A stretch of 64,000 nucleotides of DNA, from positions 108,399 through 172,398 of the forward strand of contig NZ_FOOC01000005.1 in NCBI RefSeq assembly GCF_900113085.1, written 5' to 3'. The stretch is from Fontimonas thermophila (GTDB taxonomy: Bacteria > Pseudomonadota > Gammaproteobacteria > Nevskiales > Nevskiaceae). The position numbers and the translations under genes are program-made. Below, in pieces: positions 9,450-18,669 of the stretch. Each line of letters begins with the position of its first letter. Position 1 is the first letter of the stretch. Below the pieces are notes generated by a model, which had not been told where the DNA came from, ran no database searches, and saw only the letters and a program-made list of their open reading frames with translations.

Positions 9450-9941
9450 ATGGACTTACGCAAGATCAAGACGCTCATCGAATTGGTCGAGCACAGCGGC
9501 ATTTCCGAACTGGAGGTGCGCGAGGGGGAAGAATCCGTCCGGATCAGCCGTCACACACCGCCACCGGCCGCGGCCGTGCAGTACGTCGCGCCCCCTCCGG
9601 CCGTGGCGACCGCGCCTGCCACCGTCCCCGCAGCACCGGCAGCACCCGCTGCCACCACGCCTGCGCAACCCACGCCACCGGCCACGGCAGAGCGCAAGCC
9701 GGACCACCGGCACATCGTCCGCGCACCGATGGTCGGCACGTTCTACCGGGCACCCTCGCCCGGTGCCAAGCCTTTCGTCGAGGTGGGCCAGACGGTCAAG
9801 GTCGGCCAGGTGCTGTGCATCATCGAAGCGATGAAAATGCTCAACCAGATCGAGGCCGACAAAGCCGGCGTGATCGCCGAGATTCTCGTCGAGAACGAAA
9901 AACCGGTGGAGTACGACCAGCCGCTGTTCGTCATCGAATGA
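9450..9941 (+). CDS. accB: Biotin carboxyl carrier protein of acetyl-CoA carboxylase
   Basis: Carries the biotin that AccC carboxylates and the AccA-AccD transferase then uses to make malonyl-CoA for fatty acid synthesis. The 163-residue protein starts [14 protein letters not shown], continues through a long alanine/proline/threonine-rich flexible linker (about 35-85) and ends in the biotinyl domain with the acceptor lysine in EAMKMLNQI and the family C-terminus FVIE. A ribosome site GGAGGGG precedes the ATG. It is followed after ten bases by accC, with which it is surely cotranscribed. Confidence 0.97.
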   Translation: MDLRKIKTLIELVEHSGISELEVREGEESVRISRHTPPPAAAVQYVAPPPAVATAPATVPAAPAAPAATTPAQPTPPATAERKPDHRHIVRAPMVGTFYRAPSPGAKPFVEVGQTVKVGQVLCIIEAMKMLNQIEADKAGVIAEILVENEKPVEYDQPLFVIE

Positions 9942-9951
9942 CGCGGATCCC

Positions 9952-11316
9952 ATGAAGCAGATCAAGAAGATCCTCATCGCCAACCGCGGTGAGATCGCCC
10001 TGCGCATCCTGCGTTGCTGCCGCGAGCTGGGGATCAAGACGGTGGCCATTTATTCGACGGCCGACCGCGAACAAAAGCACGTGGCATTGGCCGACGAGGC
10101 CGTCTGCATCGGCCCGCCGCAGGCCGGACGCAGCTATCTGAACATGGCGGCGATCATCTCCGCCGCCGAAGTCACCCAGGCCGATGCGATCCACCCCGGC
10201 TATGGCTTTTTGTCGGAGAATGCGGACTTCGCCGAATCGGTGGAAAAATCCGGCTTTATCTTCATCGGCCCACGTCCGGAAACGATCCGCCTGATGGGCT
10301 CGAAGACCAATGCCAAGGCCGAGATGATCGCCGCCGGCGTACCCTGCGTGCCCGGCTCCGAGGGGATATTGCCGGATGACGAGCACGCCTGCCTCGACAT
10401 TGCCGCACGGATCGGCTATCCGGTGTTGATCAAGGCCGCATCCGGTGGCGGCGGGCGTGGCATGCATGTCGTGCGCGCCGAACACGAGCTGATCCAAAAA
10501 ATCCAGCTCGCACGCGCCGAGGCACAGGCCGCCTTCCGCGATGGCAGCGTATTTATGGAGAAGTACCTGGAGACGCCGCGACACATCGAGTTCCAGGTGC
10601 TCTCCGACGGCCAGGGCAACGCCATCCACCTCGGCGAGCGCGACTGCTCCATGCAGCGGCGCAACCAGAAGGTCGTCGAGGAATCGCCGGCGCCCGGCAT
10701 CACGGAGCAACAGCGGGCCGAAATCGGCGCACTGTGCGTGGCCGCGTGCAAGCGTATCGGCTACCGCGGTGCCGGCACCTTCGAGTTCCTCTATGAGAAC
10801 GGGCAGTTCTACTTCATCGAGATGAACACCCGGATCCAGGTCGAGCATCCGGTGACGGAAATGGTCACCGGCATCGATTTGATCCGGGAGATGATCCAGA
10901 TCGCCGACGGCCGGCCGCTGGCGCTGCGCCAGGAAGACATCGTCCTGCGCGGTCACGCGATCGAATGCCGCATCAACGCCGAACATCCGCGCACGTTTGT
11001 CCCATCACCGGGCGAGATCCGCAAATACCACGCACCAGGTGGCCCCGGCATCCGGCTCGACTCGCACTGCTATGCCGGTTACAGGGTGCCGCCGCACTAC
11101 GACTCGATGATCGGCAAGCTGATCGCCTGGGGGCCGAACCGTACCTCCGCAATCGCCCGCATGCACCAGGCGCTGTCGGAGATGGTCGTCGAGGGAATCC
11201 ACGTCAACATTCCGCTGCAGCGGCGTATCATGGCCGACGAGGTATTCGCCGAAGGCGCGCACCATATCCACTACCTGGAGTCGCTGCTGGGTCAGTGGGC
11301 GCAGGAGTCGGAGTGA
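9952..11316 (+). CDS. accC: Biotin carboxylase subunit of acetyl-CoA carboxylase
   Basis: ATP-dependent carboxylation of biotin on AccB. At 454 residues it matches the family. The opening [16 protein letters not shown], the glycine-rich ATP lid [12 protein letters not shown], the [16 protein letters not shown] and [16 protein letters not shown] stretches, and the catalytic [10 protein letters not shown] arginine/glutamate region are all intact. Directly downstream of accB. A 145-base gap follows before the thiolase gene. Confidence 0.98.
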   Translation: MKQIKKILIANRGEIALRILRCCRELGIKTVAIYSTADREQKHVALADEAVCIGPPQAGRSYLNMAAIISAAEVTQADAIHPGYGFLSENADFAESVEKSGFIFIGPRPETIRLMGSKTNAKAEMIAAGVPCVPGSEGILPDDEHACLDIAARIGYPVLIKAASGGGGRGMHVVRAEHELIQKIQLARAEAQAAFRDGSVFMEKYLETPRHIEFQVLSDGQGNAIHLGERDCSMQRRNQKVVEESPAPGITEQQRAEIGALCVAACKRIGYRGAGTFEFLYENGQFYFIEMNTRIQVEHPVTEMVTGIDLIREMIQIADGRPLALRQEDIVLRGHAIECRINAEHPRTFVPSPGEIRKYHAPGGPGIRLDSHCYAGYRVPPHYDSMIGKLIAWGPNRTSAIARMHQALSEMVVEGIHVNIPLQRRIMADEVFAEGAHHIHYLESLLGQWAQESE

Positions 11317-11461
11317 GGCGCCGGTGCGCACCCCGCCCGATCCTTGGTGCGACTGACTACTGCGCGCACCACCGGCTGGCGCGCCGGCAATAGGCATTTC
11401 ATCGGCCGACGCGGATAATCGGTAGCCAGTCCCCTTTTGCTTTGCTGACAAGGAGCATGCG

Positions 11462-12751
11462 ATGAAACCCTATGGCCGCAAGGTCGCCATCCTCGGTGGT
11501 GTGCGCATTCCGTTCGCGCGCTCGAACACGGCGTACGCGACCAAATCCAACCAGGACATGTTGACCGCCGCGCTCAAGGGCGTGGTCGATCGCTTCCAGC
11601 TGCATGGCGAGCGCATCGGCGAAGTGCAGGCCGGCGCCGTGCTCAAGCACTCGCGCGACTTCAACCTGTGCCGCGAGTCGGTGCTCTCGTGCGGCCTGTC
11701 GCCGGACACTGCGGCATCCGACGTACAAATGGCCTGCGGCACCGGTCTGCAGGCGGCGATCAACGTCGCCAACAAGATCGCGCTCGGCCAGATCGAGTCC
11801 GGCATCGCCGGCGGTGTGGACACCACCTCCGACGCACCGATCGAAGTCAACGACCGGCTGCGCAAGATCCTGCTCGAAGTCAATCGCGCCAAGACCACCG
11901 GCGCGCGTCTCAAGGCGCTGGCCAAGTTCCGGCCGTCGATGCTCGCACCAGCCATCCCAACCAATGGCGAACCGCGTACGCGCATGAGCATGGGCCAGCA
12001 CTGCGAGGTGATGGCCAAGGAATGGGAGATTTCACGCGCCGAGCAGGACCAGCTTGCCTACGAATCACACAAAAAAGCAGCGCGGGCCTATGAAGAGGGC
12101 TTTTACAACGATCTCGTGGTGCCGTTCGCCGGACTGACGCGCGACAACAACCTGCGCCCCGACGTCTCGCTCGAGAAGCTGGCGTCGCTCGCCCCAGCCT
12201 TCGACCGCAAATCCGGCCAGGGCACGCTCACCGCCGGCAACTCGACGCCGCTGACCGACGGCGCCTCAGCCGTGCTGCTCGCCTCTGAAGACTGGGCAAG
12301 CGCACATGGCTTCAAGCCGCTCGCCTATCTCACGCACGTGGAAACCGCTGCCGTCGATTTCGCCGGGCCGCGCAAGGAAGGCCTGCTGATGGCACCGGCC
12401 TATGCGGTGCCGCGCATGCTCGCGCGCGCCGGCATCACGCTGCAGGACTTCGACTTCTATGAAATCCACGAAGCCTTCGCCGCACAAGTGCTGTGCACGC
12501 TCAAAGCCTGGGAGGACCCCAAGTTCTGCAAGGAGCGCCTGGGTCTCGACAAACCGCTGGGCGCGATCGACCGCAGCAAGATGAACGTCAAGGGCGGCAG
12601 CCTGGCCACGGGCCATCCCTTCGCCGCGACCGGCGGCCGCATCCTCGCCTCGCTGGCCAAGATCATCCACGAAAACGGCGGCGGACGCGGTCTGATCTCG
12701 ATCTGCGCGGCTGGCGGCCAGGGCGTCGTCGCCATCGTCGAGGGCGCCTGA
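11462..12751 (+). CDS. fadI: Acetyl-CoA C-acyltransferase (FadI-type thiolase)
   Basis: A 429-residue thiolase that cleaves 3-ketoacyl-CoA (beta-oxidation) or condenses acetyl-CoA. The nucleophile cysteine lies in DVQMACGTGLQAA, the catalytic histidine in YEIHEAFAAQ, the second cysteine in ICAAGGQGV, and GHPFAATG is the usual glycine-rich loop. Length and sequence resemble FadI/mitochondrial trifunctional-beta-like thiolases more than the 390-residue AtoB type. AAGGAG precedes the ATG. No fadJ partner is adjacent, so whether it acts with a separate hydratase or in ketone-body/PHA metabolism is open. Confidence 0.88.
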   Translation: MKPYGRKVAILGGVRIPFARSNTAYATKSNQDMLTAALKGVVDRFQLHGERIGEVQAGAVLKHSRDFNLCRESVLSCGLSPDTAASDVQMACGTGLQAAINVANKIALGQIESGIAGGVDTTSDAPIEVNDRLRKILLEVNRAKTTGARLKALAKFRPSMLAPAIPTNGEPRTRMSMGQHCEVMAKEWEISRAEQDQLAYESHKKAARAYEEGFYNDLVVPFAGLTRDNNLRPDVSLEKLASLAPAFDRKSGQGTLTAGNSTPLTDGASAVLLASEDWASAHGFKPLAYLTHVETAAVDFAGPRKEGLLMAPAYAVPRMLARAGITLQDFDFYEIHEAFAAQVLCTLKAWEDPKFCKERLGLDKPLGAIDRSKMNVKGGSLATGHPFAATGGRILASLAKIIHENGGGRGLISICAAGGQGVVAIVEGA

Positions 12752-12805
12752 AGCCTGACATCCGCCGCCTTGGGCGCATCAGGTGCATCAATTGCGCTGG
12801 CCATC

Positions 12806-12834
12806 AAAAGCCCGGCTCCGTGCCGGGCTTTTTC
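12806..12834 (+). terminator. Rho-independent terminator after the thiolase gene
   Basis: A ten-pair stem (AAAGCCCGGC with GCCGGGCTTT) around a five-base loop, followed by further T residues, 55 bases after the thiolase stop. Confidence 0.85.
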
Positions 12835-12914
12835 GTGCTATCTGAGAAGCTTCCCGCTGCAGCAATGCAAATCCGATTCGGCATAATCGACTCCTGCTTC
12901 ATGGGGGAGTCTCG

Positions 12915-14333
12915 ATGGATCTGCTACGCACCAAACCGGTCGAGCGCACGCTCGATGCCGATACCGGCCTCAAGCGTGAACTGACTGCTTTCGATCTGGT
13001 GATGCTCGGAATCGGCGCTATCATCGGCGCCGGCATTTTCGTGCTGACCGGCATCTCAGCCGCAACCCACGCAGGGCCGGCCGTGGTGCTGTCCTTCGTC
13101 GTCGCCGGCATCGCCTGCGCCTGCGCGGCGCTCTCTTATGCGGAACTCGCGTCCTCGGTCGGCGGCTGCGGCAGCGCCTATGGCTATGGGTATGCCGGAC
13201 TGGGCGAATTCGCGGGCTGGGTGATCGGCTGGATGCTGCTCGCCGAATATGCGATCGCGGTCGCCGCCGTGGCCGTCGGCTGGTCCGGCTATCTCGCCAA
13301 TGGATTGCAGACGATCGGCATGCCGATCCCCGCGCACTTGCTGCACGGCCCTCTGGACCCGCAGTCTCCGGGACTGATCAATCTGCCGGCGGCGCTGCTG
13401 CTGGCGTTCCTCGCGGTGCTGATCGCCAGCGGCGCGAAGGTCAGCGCACGCGTGAACATGATCATCGTCTTCGTCAAGCTGGCGACGATTCTCCTGTTCA
13501 TCGCCGTTGCGCTGCCGCACGTGGACGCCGCGAACTGGACGCCCTTCATCCCACCAGTGGAAACCGCCGAAGATGGCAGCACGCGCTTTGGCGTGATGGG
13601 CATTTTTGCCGGGGCCGCGATCGTCTTTTTCGCGTATATCGGCTTCGATGCCGTCTCGACTTCGGCCGAGGAGACGCGCCATCCGCAGCGCGACCTGCCG
13701 ATCGGCATCATCGGCTCGCTACTGGTCTGCACAGTGCTCTACATCGCCGTATCGGGACTGCTGACCGGCATCGTCAACTACCGTGAACTGAACGTGCCCT
13801 CTCCGGTTGCCCACGCCTTGCTGCGTATCGGCGAAAACTGGGCTGCGGGCCTGATCTCGATCGGCGCGATCGCCGGGCTGACGACCGTCTGCCTGGTGAT
13901 GTATTTCGCCCTGACGCGTCTGCTGTTCGCGATCTGCCGGGATGGTCTGCTGCCACGCTCGCTGGCCACCATCCATCCACGCACCGGCACACCGACACGC
14001 ATCGTCGTGCTGGTCGGTATCATCATGATCGGCATGTCGGGCTTCGTGCCTCTTGATAAACTCGCCCACCTCGTCAACATCTCCACGCTCGCCGCCTTCG
14101 TCGTCGTCTGCGCTGGCGTGATCGCCTTGCGCCGTACCCGTGCAGACCTGCCGCGGCCATTCAAGGTGCCGCTGTATCCGTTCGTGCCGCTGCTGGGCAT
14201 CGTCGTGTGTATCTGGCTGATGCTCAACCTGCCGTGGGTGACCTGGCTCGCCTTTGCGCTGTGGATGGCGTTGGGCCTGGCGATCTACTTCCTGTACTCG
14301 TACTCGCACAGCGAGCTGGCGCGCAAAACCTGA
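12915..14333 (+). CDS. Amino acid permease, APC superfamily (CAT-like)
   Basis: A 472-residue inner-membrane transporter with about twelve predicted spans. The N-terminus GAIIGAGIFVLTG is the APC substrate-binding unwound helix, and ASSVGGCGSAYGYGY and FFAYIGFDAVSTSAEETRHPQRDLP are hallmarks of the cationic amino acid transporter/YfnA group. GGGGGAG lies just upstream of the ATG. Candidate substrates are neutral or cationic amino acids, with proton symport or exchange; sequence alone does not decide. It precedes a second amino acid transporter by 59 bases. Confidence 0.9.
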   Translation: MDLLRTKPVERTLDADTGLKRELTAFDLVMLGIGAIIGAGIFVLTGISAATHAGPAVVLSFVVAGIACACAALSYAELASSVGGCGSAYGYGYAGLGEFAGWVIGWMLLAEYAIAVAAVAVGWSGYLANGLQTIGMPIPAHLLHGPLDPQSPGLINLPAALLLAFLAVLIASGAKVSARVNMIIVFVKLATILLFIAVALPHVDAANWTPFIPPVETAEDGSTRFGVMGIFAGAAIVFFAYIGFDAVSTSAEETRHPQRDLPIGIIGSLLVCTVLYIAVSGLLTGIVNYRELNVPSPVAHALLRIGENWAAGLISIGAIAGLTTVCLVMYFALTRLLFAICRDGLLPRSLATIHPRTGTPTRIVVLVGIIMIGMSGFVPLDKLAHLVNISTLAAFVVVCAGVIALRRTRADLPRPFKVPLYPFVPLLGIVVCIWLMLNLPWVTWLAFALWMALGLAIYFLYSYSHSELARKT

Positions 14334-14392
14334 TTCTTGCCGCGTCCGTCGATACTTTGACGTCCTAAATTGACCACGGAACCCGACCGCTC

Positions 14393-16066
14393 ATGGACGC
14401 TTTCTTCGCCGCGCTCGACGCGATCAATGCCGTCATGCTCGGCGTACCGATGCTGCTGTGCCTGCTGGCCGTCGGCATCTTGTTCACCCTGTGGAGCGGC
14501 TTTGGCCAGTGGCGTTCGCTGACCCACGGCGTACAACTCATCCGCGGCAAAGTGCCCGGCATCTCCGGCGAGGGCCCCGGTGCGTTATCGCATTTCCAGG
14601 CATTGTCGGCGGCGCTGTCGGCCACCGTCGGCCTGGGTAACATCGGCGGCGTGGCCATCGCCGTGTCGATCGGCGGCCCCGGCGCGGTGTTCTGGATGTG
14701 GGTGGTTGGTTTTGCCGGCATGGCGATCAAGAGCACCGAAGTCACGCTGTCCCTGCTCTACCGCAACACCGACGATCCAGCCAATCCGCACGGCGGAACG
14801 ATGTGGGTCTGCAAAAAAGGATATGCGCAACTATCCCCGCGACTCACCGGCCTCGGCGCCCTCGCCGGCGGACTGTTCGCCGTCGCCTTGATCCTGTTTG
14901 GTTTCACCGGCGGGAACATGTTTCAGGCCTGGAATGCGGCCGAGATCGCGCGGGCTTATTTCGGCGTGCCGAGCTGGATCTCCGGCGCCATCATGACCGT
15001 ACTCGTCGGCGCGGTGATCCTCGGCGGCATCCGCCGGATCGGCCAGATCGCAGGCGTGCTCGTGCCGATCATGTGCGGTCTTTATGTCATCGGCGCACTC
15101 TACGTCATTGCCGTCAATCTCGATCGCATTCCCGAAGTCTTTTCGCTGATCTTCCACAGTGCTTTTGCGCCCGCGCAGGCCACGGGTGCCTTCATCGGCG
15201 CGAGCCTGGGCACGGCCTTCATTTTCGGCATGAAACGCGCGCTGTTCTCGTCAGAGTCGGGCCTGGGTTCCGCGCCAATCGCCCATTCTGCGGTGAAAAC
15301 ACCGGAACCGGTGACCGAAGGCGTGGTCGCCGGGCTCGAACCTTTCGTCGATACTCTCATCATCTGTACGATGACGGCGCTGGTGATTCTGATCAGCGGC
15401 GTGTGGAACCGCGGCCCCGCCGTGGTCTGGGACACGCCGCCAGCACTCACCGAGGTCGCGCCTGGACGCTGGGCGCCCGCGCCCATACCCTTGCCAGCCA
15501 GCGCAGAGCCGACGCTCGCCGCAGGTGATCAGGTCTTCATCGTCGTCGAGGATGCGCAAGGCGTGCGCAGCAAGCTGTTCGGCAACGTCACCGGCCGGGC
15601 CAGCGAGCGTCGCATCGACTGGCGGCCGCTCGCCGCGATGACCGCACCGCGCGTGGTCGAGAACGGTATTTTCGCCGATTACCCGGGATCGACGCTGACC
15701 GCCAAAGCCTTCGATTCCGCACATCCCGGCCTGGGACAATGGATGGTATCGATCACCGTCTGGTTGTTCGCGATTTCGACGATGATCACCTGGAGCTATT
15801 ATGGGGAGCAGGGTGTCGTGTACCTCGCCGGTACGCGTTGGGTTCTGCCGTATCGCCTGCTCTGGTGCGCGCTGATCTTCGTCACCTGCCTGGGCTTCAT
15901 CCGTACCGACAGGGAGCTGGATACCTTCAGCACCGTGGCGCTCGGTTTCATGCTGGCGATCAATCTGCCGACGATGCTGCTGCTCGGACACAAGGCCATG
16001 GCGGCTTATCACGACTACTTCGCACGCCGGTCACGCGGCGAGATCGGACAGCACCGGCGCACCTAG
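14393..16066 (+). CDS. Sodium:alanine symporter (AGCS family) with an inserted domain
   Basis: Imports alanine or glycine with sodium. Conserved features include GALSHFQALSAALSATVGLGNIGGVA, GGPGAVFWMW, SSESGLGSAPIAHSA and TWSYYGEQG. The protein has 557 residues against about 440-500 for typical members. The excess sits at about 340-445, between ISGVWNRGP and GQWMVSITVWL: a hydrophilic, proline/threonine-rich segment (LTEVAPGRW, AAGDQVFIVVEDAQG) that separates two membrane helices and is likely folded outside the membrane. Its role is unknown. Confidence 0.9.
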   Translation: MDAFFAALDAINAVMLGVPMLLCLLAVGILFTLWSGFGQWRSLTHGVQLIRGKVPGISGEGPGALSHFQALSAALSATVGLGNIGGVAIAVSIGGPGAVFWMWVVGFAGMAIKSTEVTLSLLYRNTDDPANPHGGTMWVCKKGYAQLSPRLTGLGALAGGLFAVALILFGFTGGNMFQAWNAAEIARAYFGVPSWISGAIMTVLVGAVILGGIRRIGQIAGVLVPIMCGLYVIGALYVIAVNLDRIPEVFSLIFHSAFAPAQATGAFIGASLGTAFIFGMKRALFSSESGLGSAPIAHSAVKTPEPVTEGVVAGLEPFVDTLIICTMTALVILISGVWNRGPAVVWDTPPALTEVAPGRWAPAPIPLPASAEPTLAAGDQVFIVVEDAQGVRSKLFGNVTGRASERRIDWRPLAAMTAPRVVENGIFADYPGSTLTAKAFDSAHPGLGQWMVSITVWLFAISTMITWSYYGEQGVVYLAGTRWVLPYRLLWCALIFVTCLGFIRTDRELDTFSTVALGFMLAINLPTMLLLGHKAMAAYHDYFARRSRGEIGQHRRT

Positions 16067-16126
16067 GCCAGAGAACCAGGAATCCAGCGTCTGTCGACAC
16101 ACAAACGACGAAATCGTGCCGAGCCG

Positions 16127-17200
16127 ATGATCACCATTGCTGAGCACCGACAGGACACACGCAGCGGGGTGCTGTTGGTCAACCTCGGCACGCCGGACCG
16201 ACCCACGGTGCCAGCGATTCGCCGCTACCTGCGCGAGTTTCTCAGCGACCCGCGTGTCATCGAGACACCGCGCGCAATGTGGCTGCCGATTCTCTACGGC
16301 TTCATCCTGCCGTTGCGCCCGCGCAAGCTCGTACACGCCTATGCCAGTATCTGGACATCCGAGGGCTCGCCCCTGCTCGCCATCGGACGGGCCCAGCAGG
16401 CGGCATTGCAGCGCCGACTGGGCGAGGACACACCGGTCGCCCTGGCGATGCGCTACGGTCGGCCTTCGATCGGGGATGCGCTCGACACCTTACTCGCGCA
16501 GGGCGTACGCCATCTGGTGGTGCTGCCGCTCTACCCGCAGTATTCGGCGACGACGACGGCCTCGGTCTACGATGCGTTGTTCACTGCGCTCAAACACCGG
16601 CGGTGGATCCCGGAATTGCGTACGCTGAGCGGCTATCACGACGACGCAGGTTATATCGACGCGCTCGCCGCGAGCGTCCAGCGTCATTGGGACCGTCACG
16701 GCCGCGGCGAGCACCTGCTGATGTCCTTTCACTCGATCCCGCTGCGCTATTTCCAGGCCGGCGATCCGTATTACTGTTTCTGCCAGAAGACTGCCCGCCT
16801 GCTCGCAAATGCCTTGCACCTCGCCGACGGGCAATGGAGTGTCGGCTTTCAGTCGCGCGTGGGGCGCGCACGCTGGCTGTCGCCGTACACCGATGCGCGC
16901 ATCACCGAACTCGCCCGCCATGGCGTCCGCACACTGGATGTGATTTGCCCGGGCTTCGCGGCCGACTGCCTGGAGACCCTCGAAGAAGTCGCGCAGCGCT
17001 ATGCCCGGGATTTCCGTGCTGCGGGCGGCGAGACGCTGCGCTACATACCGGCCCTCAACGCTGATCCCGCACACATCGAAGCGCTCGCAAGCCTCATCGA
17101 GCGGGCACGAGCCGGCTGGACACCGGTAACCCAAGACCAAGAGACGGTTCACGAACGCGAGCGGCGCGCCCAAAGCTGCCTGCGTATCCTCGGGATTTGA
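16127..17200 (+). CDS. hemH: Ferrochelatase
   Basis: Last step of heme synthesis: insertion of ferrous iron into protoporphyrin IX. 357 residues, normal length. Signatures: VLLVNLGTPDRPT at the N-terminus, LLMSFHSIPLRYFQAGDPY with the catalytic histidine, GFQSRVGRARWLSPYTD, and CPGFAADCLETLEEV with the conserved glutamate. Sixty bases downstream of the AGCS gene and convergent with the OmpA-family gene across a strong bidirectional terminator. The iron-sulfur cysteines seen at the C-terminus of some homologues are not evident. Confidence 0.97.
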   Translation: MITIAEHRQDTRSGVLLVNLGTPDRPTVPAIRRYLREFLSDPRVIETPRAMWLPILYGFILPLRPRKLVHAYASIWTSEGSPLLAIGRAQQAALQRRLGEDTPVALAMRYGRPSIGDALDTLLAQGVRHLVVLPLYPQYSATTTASVYDALFTALKHRRWIPELRTLSGYHDDAGYIDALAASVQRHWDRHGRGEHLLMSFHSIPLRYFQAGDPYYCFCQKTARLLANALHLADGQWSVGFQSRVGRARWLSPYTDARITELARHGVRTLDVICPGFAADCLETLEEVAQRYARDFRAAGGETLRYIPALNADPAHIEALASLIERARAGWTPVTQDQETVHERERRAQSCLRILGI

Positions 17201-17235
17201 GGCTGGCGGCACACGCGTGGCGTGACCATCGCCCC

Positions 17236-17275
17236 AAACGAAAACCCCCGCTGCATCTGCAGCGGGGGGTTTGTC
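17236..17275. terminator. Bidirectional terminator between hemH and the OmpA-family gene
   Basis: An 11-pair GC-rich stem built on CCCCCGCTGCA and TGCAGCGGGGG, flanked by A-rich sequence on the left and TTTGT on the right. Each strand therefore sees a hairpin followed by T residues, which suits two convergent genes. Confidence 0.85.
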
Positions 17276-17298
17276 GTCCCAAACCGCAAGGCGAAAGG

Positions 17299-18462
17299 TT
17301 AGCGCCCGGCCGTCGTACGCACCTCGGCACGGCGGTTGGCGGCGCGGCCCTCGGCAGTCGTATTCGGTGCCACCGGCTTGGACTCGCCGAAGGACGTCGT
17401 ATCGATGCGGTCGCCGGCCACACCCTTGCGCATCAGGTACTGCTTGACGGCATTGGCGCGGCGCTCGCCGAGACCCATGTTGTAGCCCTCGGTACCGGTC
17501 CAGTCGGTATGGCCATCGACCTTGACCCGCAGCGTCGGATAACGCTCGCTCAGGGAGTTGATGGTCTTGGCGGCGTCGTCGAGCATCTCCTGCGCGTAGG
17601 CGCTCAGGTCGGAACGGTCGAACGCAAAATGCACATCCTCGAACCGCAGCTCCGATCCTTCACCGATGACGCGGAAACCCTTGCCGCTCTTGCCGACCGG
17701 GCAGCCGTCGGCATCGACAGCGAGACCCTTGCTGGTACCCGGGCACTTGTCCTTGGCATCCGGCACGCCGTCTCCATCGCTGTCTGCAGTCAGCGGACAG
17801 CCCTTGGTATCGACCCGGGTACCCTTGGGGGTACCTGGGCACTGATCAGACGCATCGGGAACACCATCACCATCGGCATCGCCGCTGCTCTGGTCATCCA
17901 CCGCCTTTGGCCCCAACGCGGCCACCAGGCCGATGCGGACCACCGGTTCCTCAAAGTCGCCGACACCGGCCAGCTCATCGGTGCCCACCCACCGGTAGCG
18001 GACATCGGCGCGCATGCCGATGTCGCCACTGCCGACATCGAAATACTTGAAGAAGCCGACACCGATGTCCCCAAAAGGATCGGTCGAACTGCCAGTGCCG
18101 CTCTTCAGATCGGTCTGGATCGCACCGATACCGAGGCCAACGTACGGGGAAAACCGGCGATCGCGGGAATAGAAGAACAGGCTGTCGAGCCGGCCGCCAT
18201 ACTCGCGCCAGGTGTTGCCGCCAGCGCCGGCCTTGTCGAACTGGCCGTGGAACGCACCGAACTCCAAGCCCCAGTACTCGCTCAGCGCCTTACCTGCGCC
18301 GAGGAAGAAACCTTGTCCTTCATCGGAGACGCGGTCGTCGTCCTCGAAGACATAACTGTAGCCGCCGGTCACATACGGACGCATCTCATCGGCCGCCGAC
18401 ACCGCCATGGGTGCCAGTACCCCCAGAATCAGCGCAACTCCGGCGCCGGTTGTTCTTCTCAT
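17299..18462 (-). CDS. OmpA-family outer membrane protein with thrombospondin type 3 repeats
   Basis: 387 residues. A signal peptide ends at VSAADE. Residues about 25-200 look like an eight-stranded barrel (alternating aromatic strands such as PYVTGGYSYVF and YWGLEFGAFHG). Two calcium-type TSP3 repeats follow, each with DxDGDGVPD and CPGT. The C-terminal OmpA-like domain (about 270-380) carries VHFAFDRSDLS, VDGHTDWTGTEGYNMGLGERRA and GESKPVAPN, the peptidoglycan-binding signature. It should tie the outer membrane to the cell wall, in the manner of Pseudomonas OprF. GGAG precedes the ATG. Confidence 0.92.
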   Translation of the reverse strand: MRRTTGAGVALILGVLAPMAVSAADEMRPYVTGGYSYVFEDDDRVSDEGQGFFLGAGKALSEYWGLEFGAFHGQFDKAGAGGNTWREYGGRLDSLFFYSRDRRFSPYVGLGIGAIQTDLKSGTGSSTDPFGDIGVGFFKYFDVGSGDIGMRADVRYRWVGTDELAGVGDFEEPVVRIGLVAALGPKAVDDQSSGDADGDGVPDASDQCPGTPKGTRVDTKGCPLTADSDGDGVPDAKDKCPGTSKGLAVDADGCPVGKSGKGFRVIGEGSELRFEDVHFAFDRSDLSAYAQEMLDDAAKTINSLSERYPTLRVKVDGHTDWTGTEGYNMGLGERRANAVKQYLMRKGVAGDRIDTTSFGESKPVAPNTTAEGRAANRRAEVRTTAGR

Positions 18463-18527
18463 CGCTTGATCTCCAACCTGTCTGATGACTCCAACGAGCT
18501 GACAACCCGCCCAAGGCTGTGCGTATC

Positions 18528-18535
18528 ATTATGCT
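18528..18535. promoter_or_regulatory. Overlapping divergent -10-like boxes, OmpA-family gene and sohB
   Basis: Plus strand TATGCT at 18530-18535 faces sohB; minus strand CATAAT at 18533-18528 faces the OmpA-family gene. No convincing -35 was found for either, so this is a candidate only. Confidence 0.3.
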
Positions 18536-18669
18536 GAATGCAGGGCTCGCACAGCGTGAACTTCGGCACGCTGCCCTTTTGCATCGCTGGCCGCCGGATC
18601 CGGCAGCACGCCTGCATTGTGCCTCGACTGATGCGAGTTTTCCACTATGTGATACCGCGGAGCCCCGGC

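Noticed and set aside
17197-18537. 446-residue plus-strand open frame opposite the OmpA-family gene
   Set aside because: The minus strand has signal peptide, TSP3 repeats and an OmpA domain; the plus frame also crosses the terminator.
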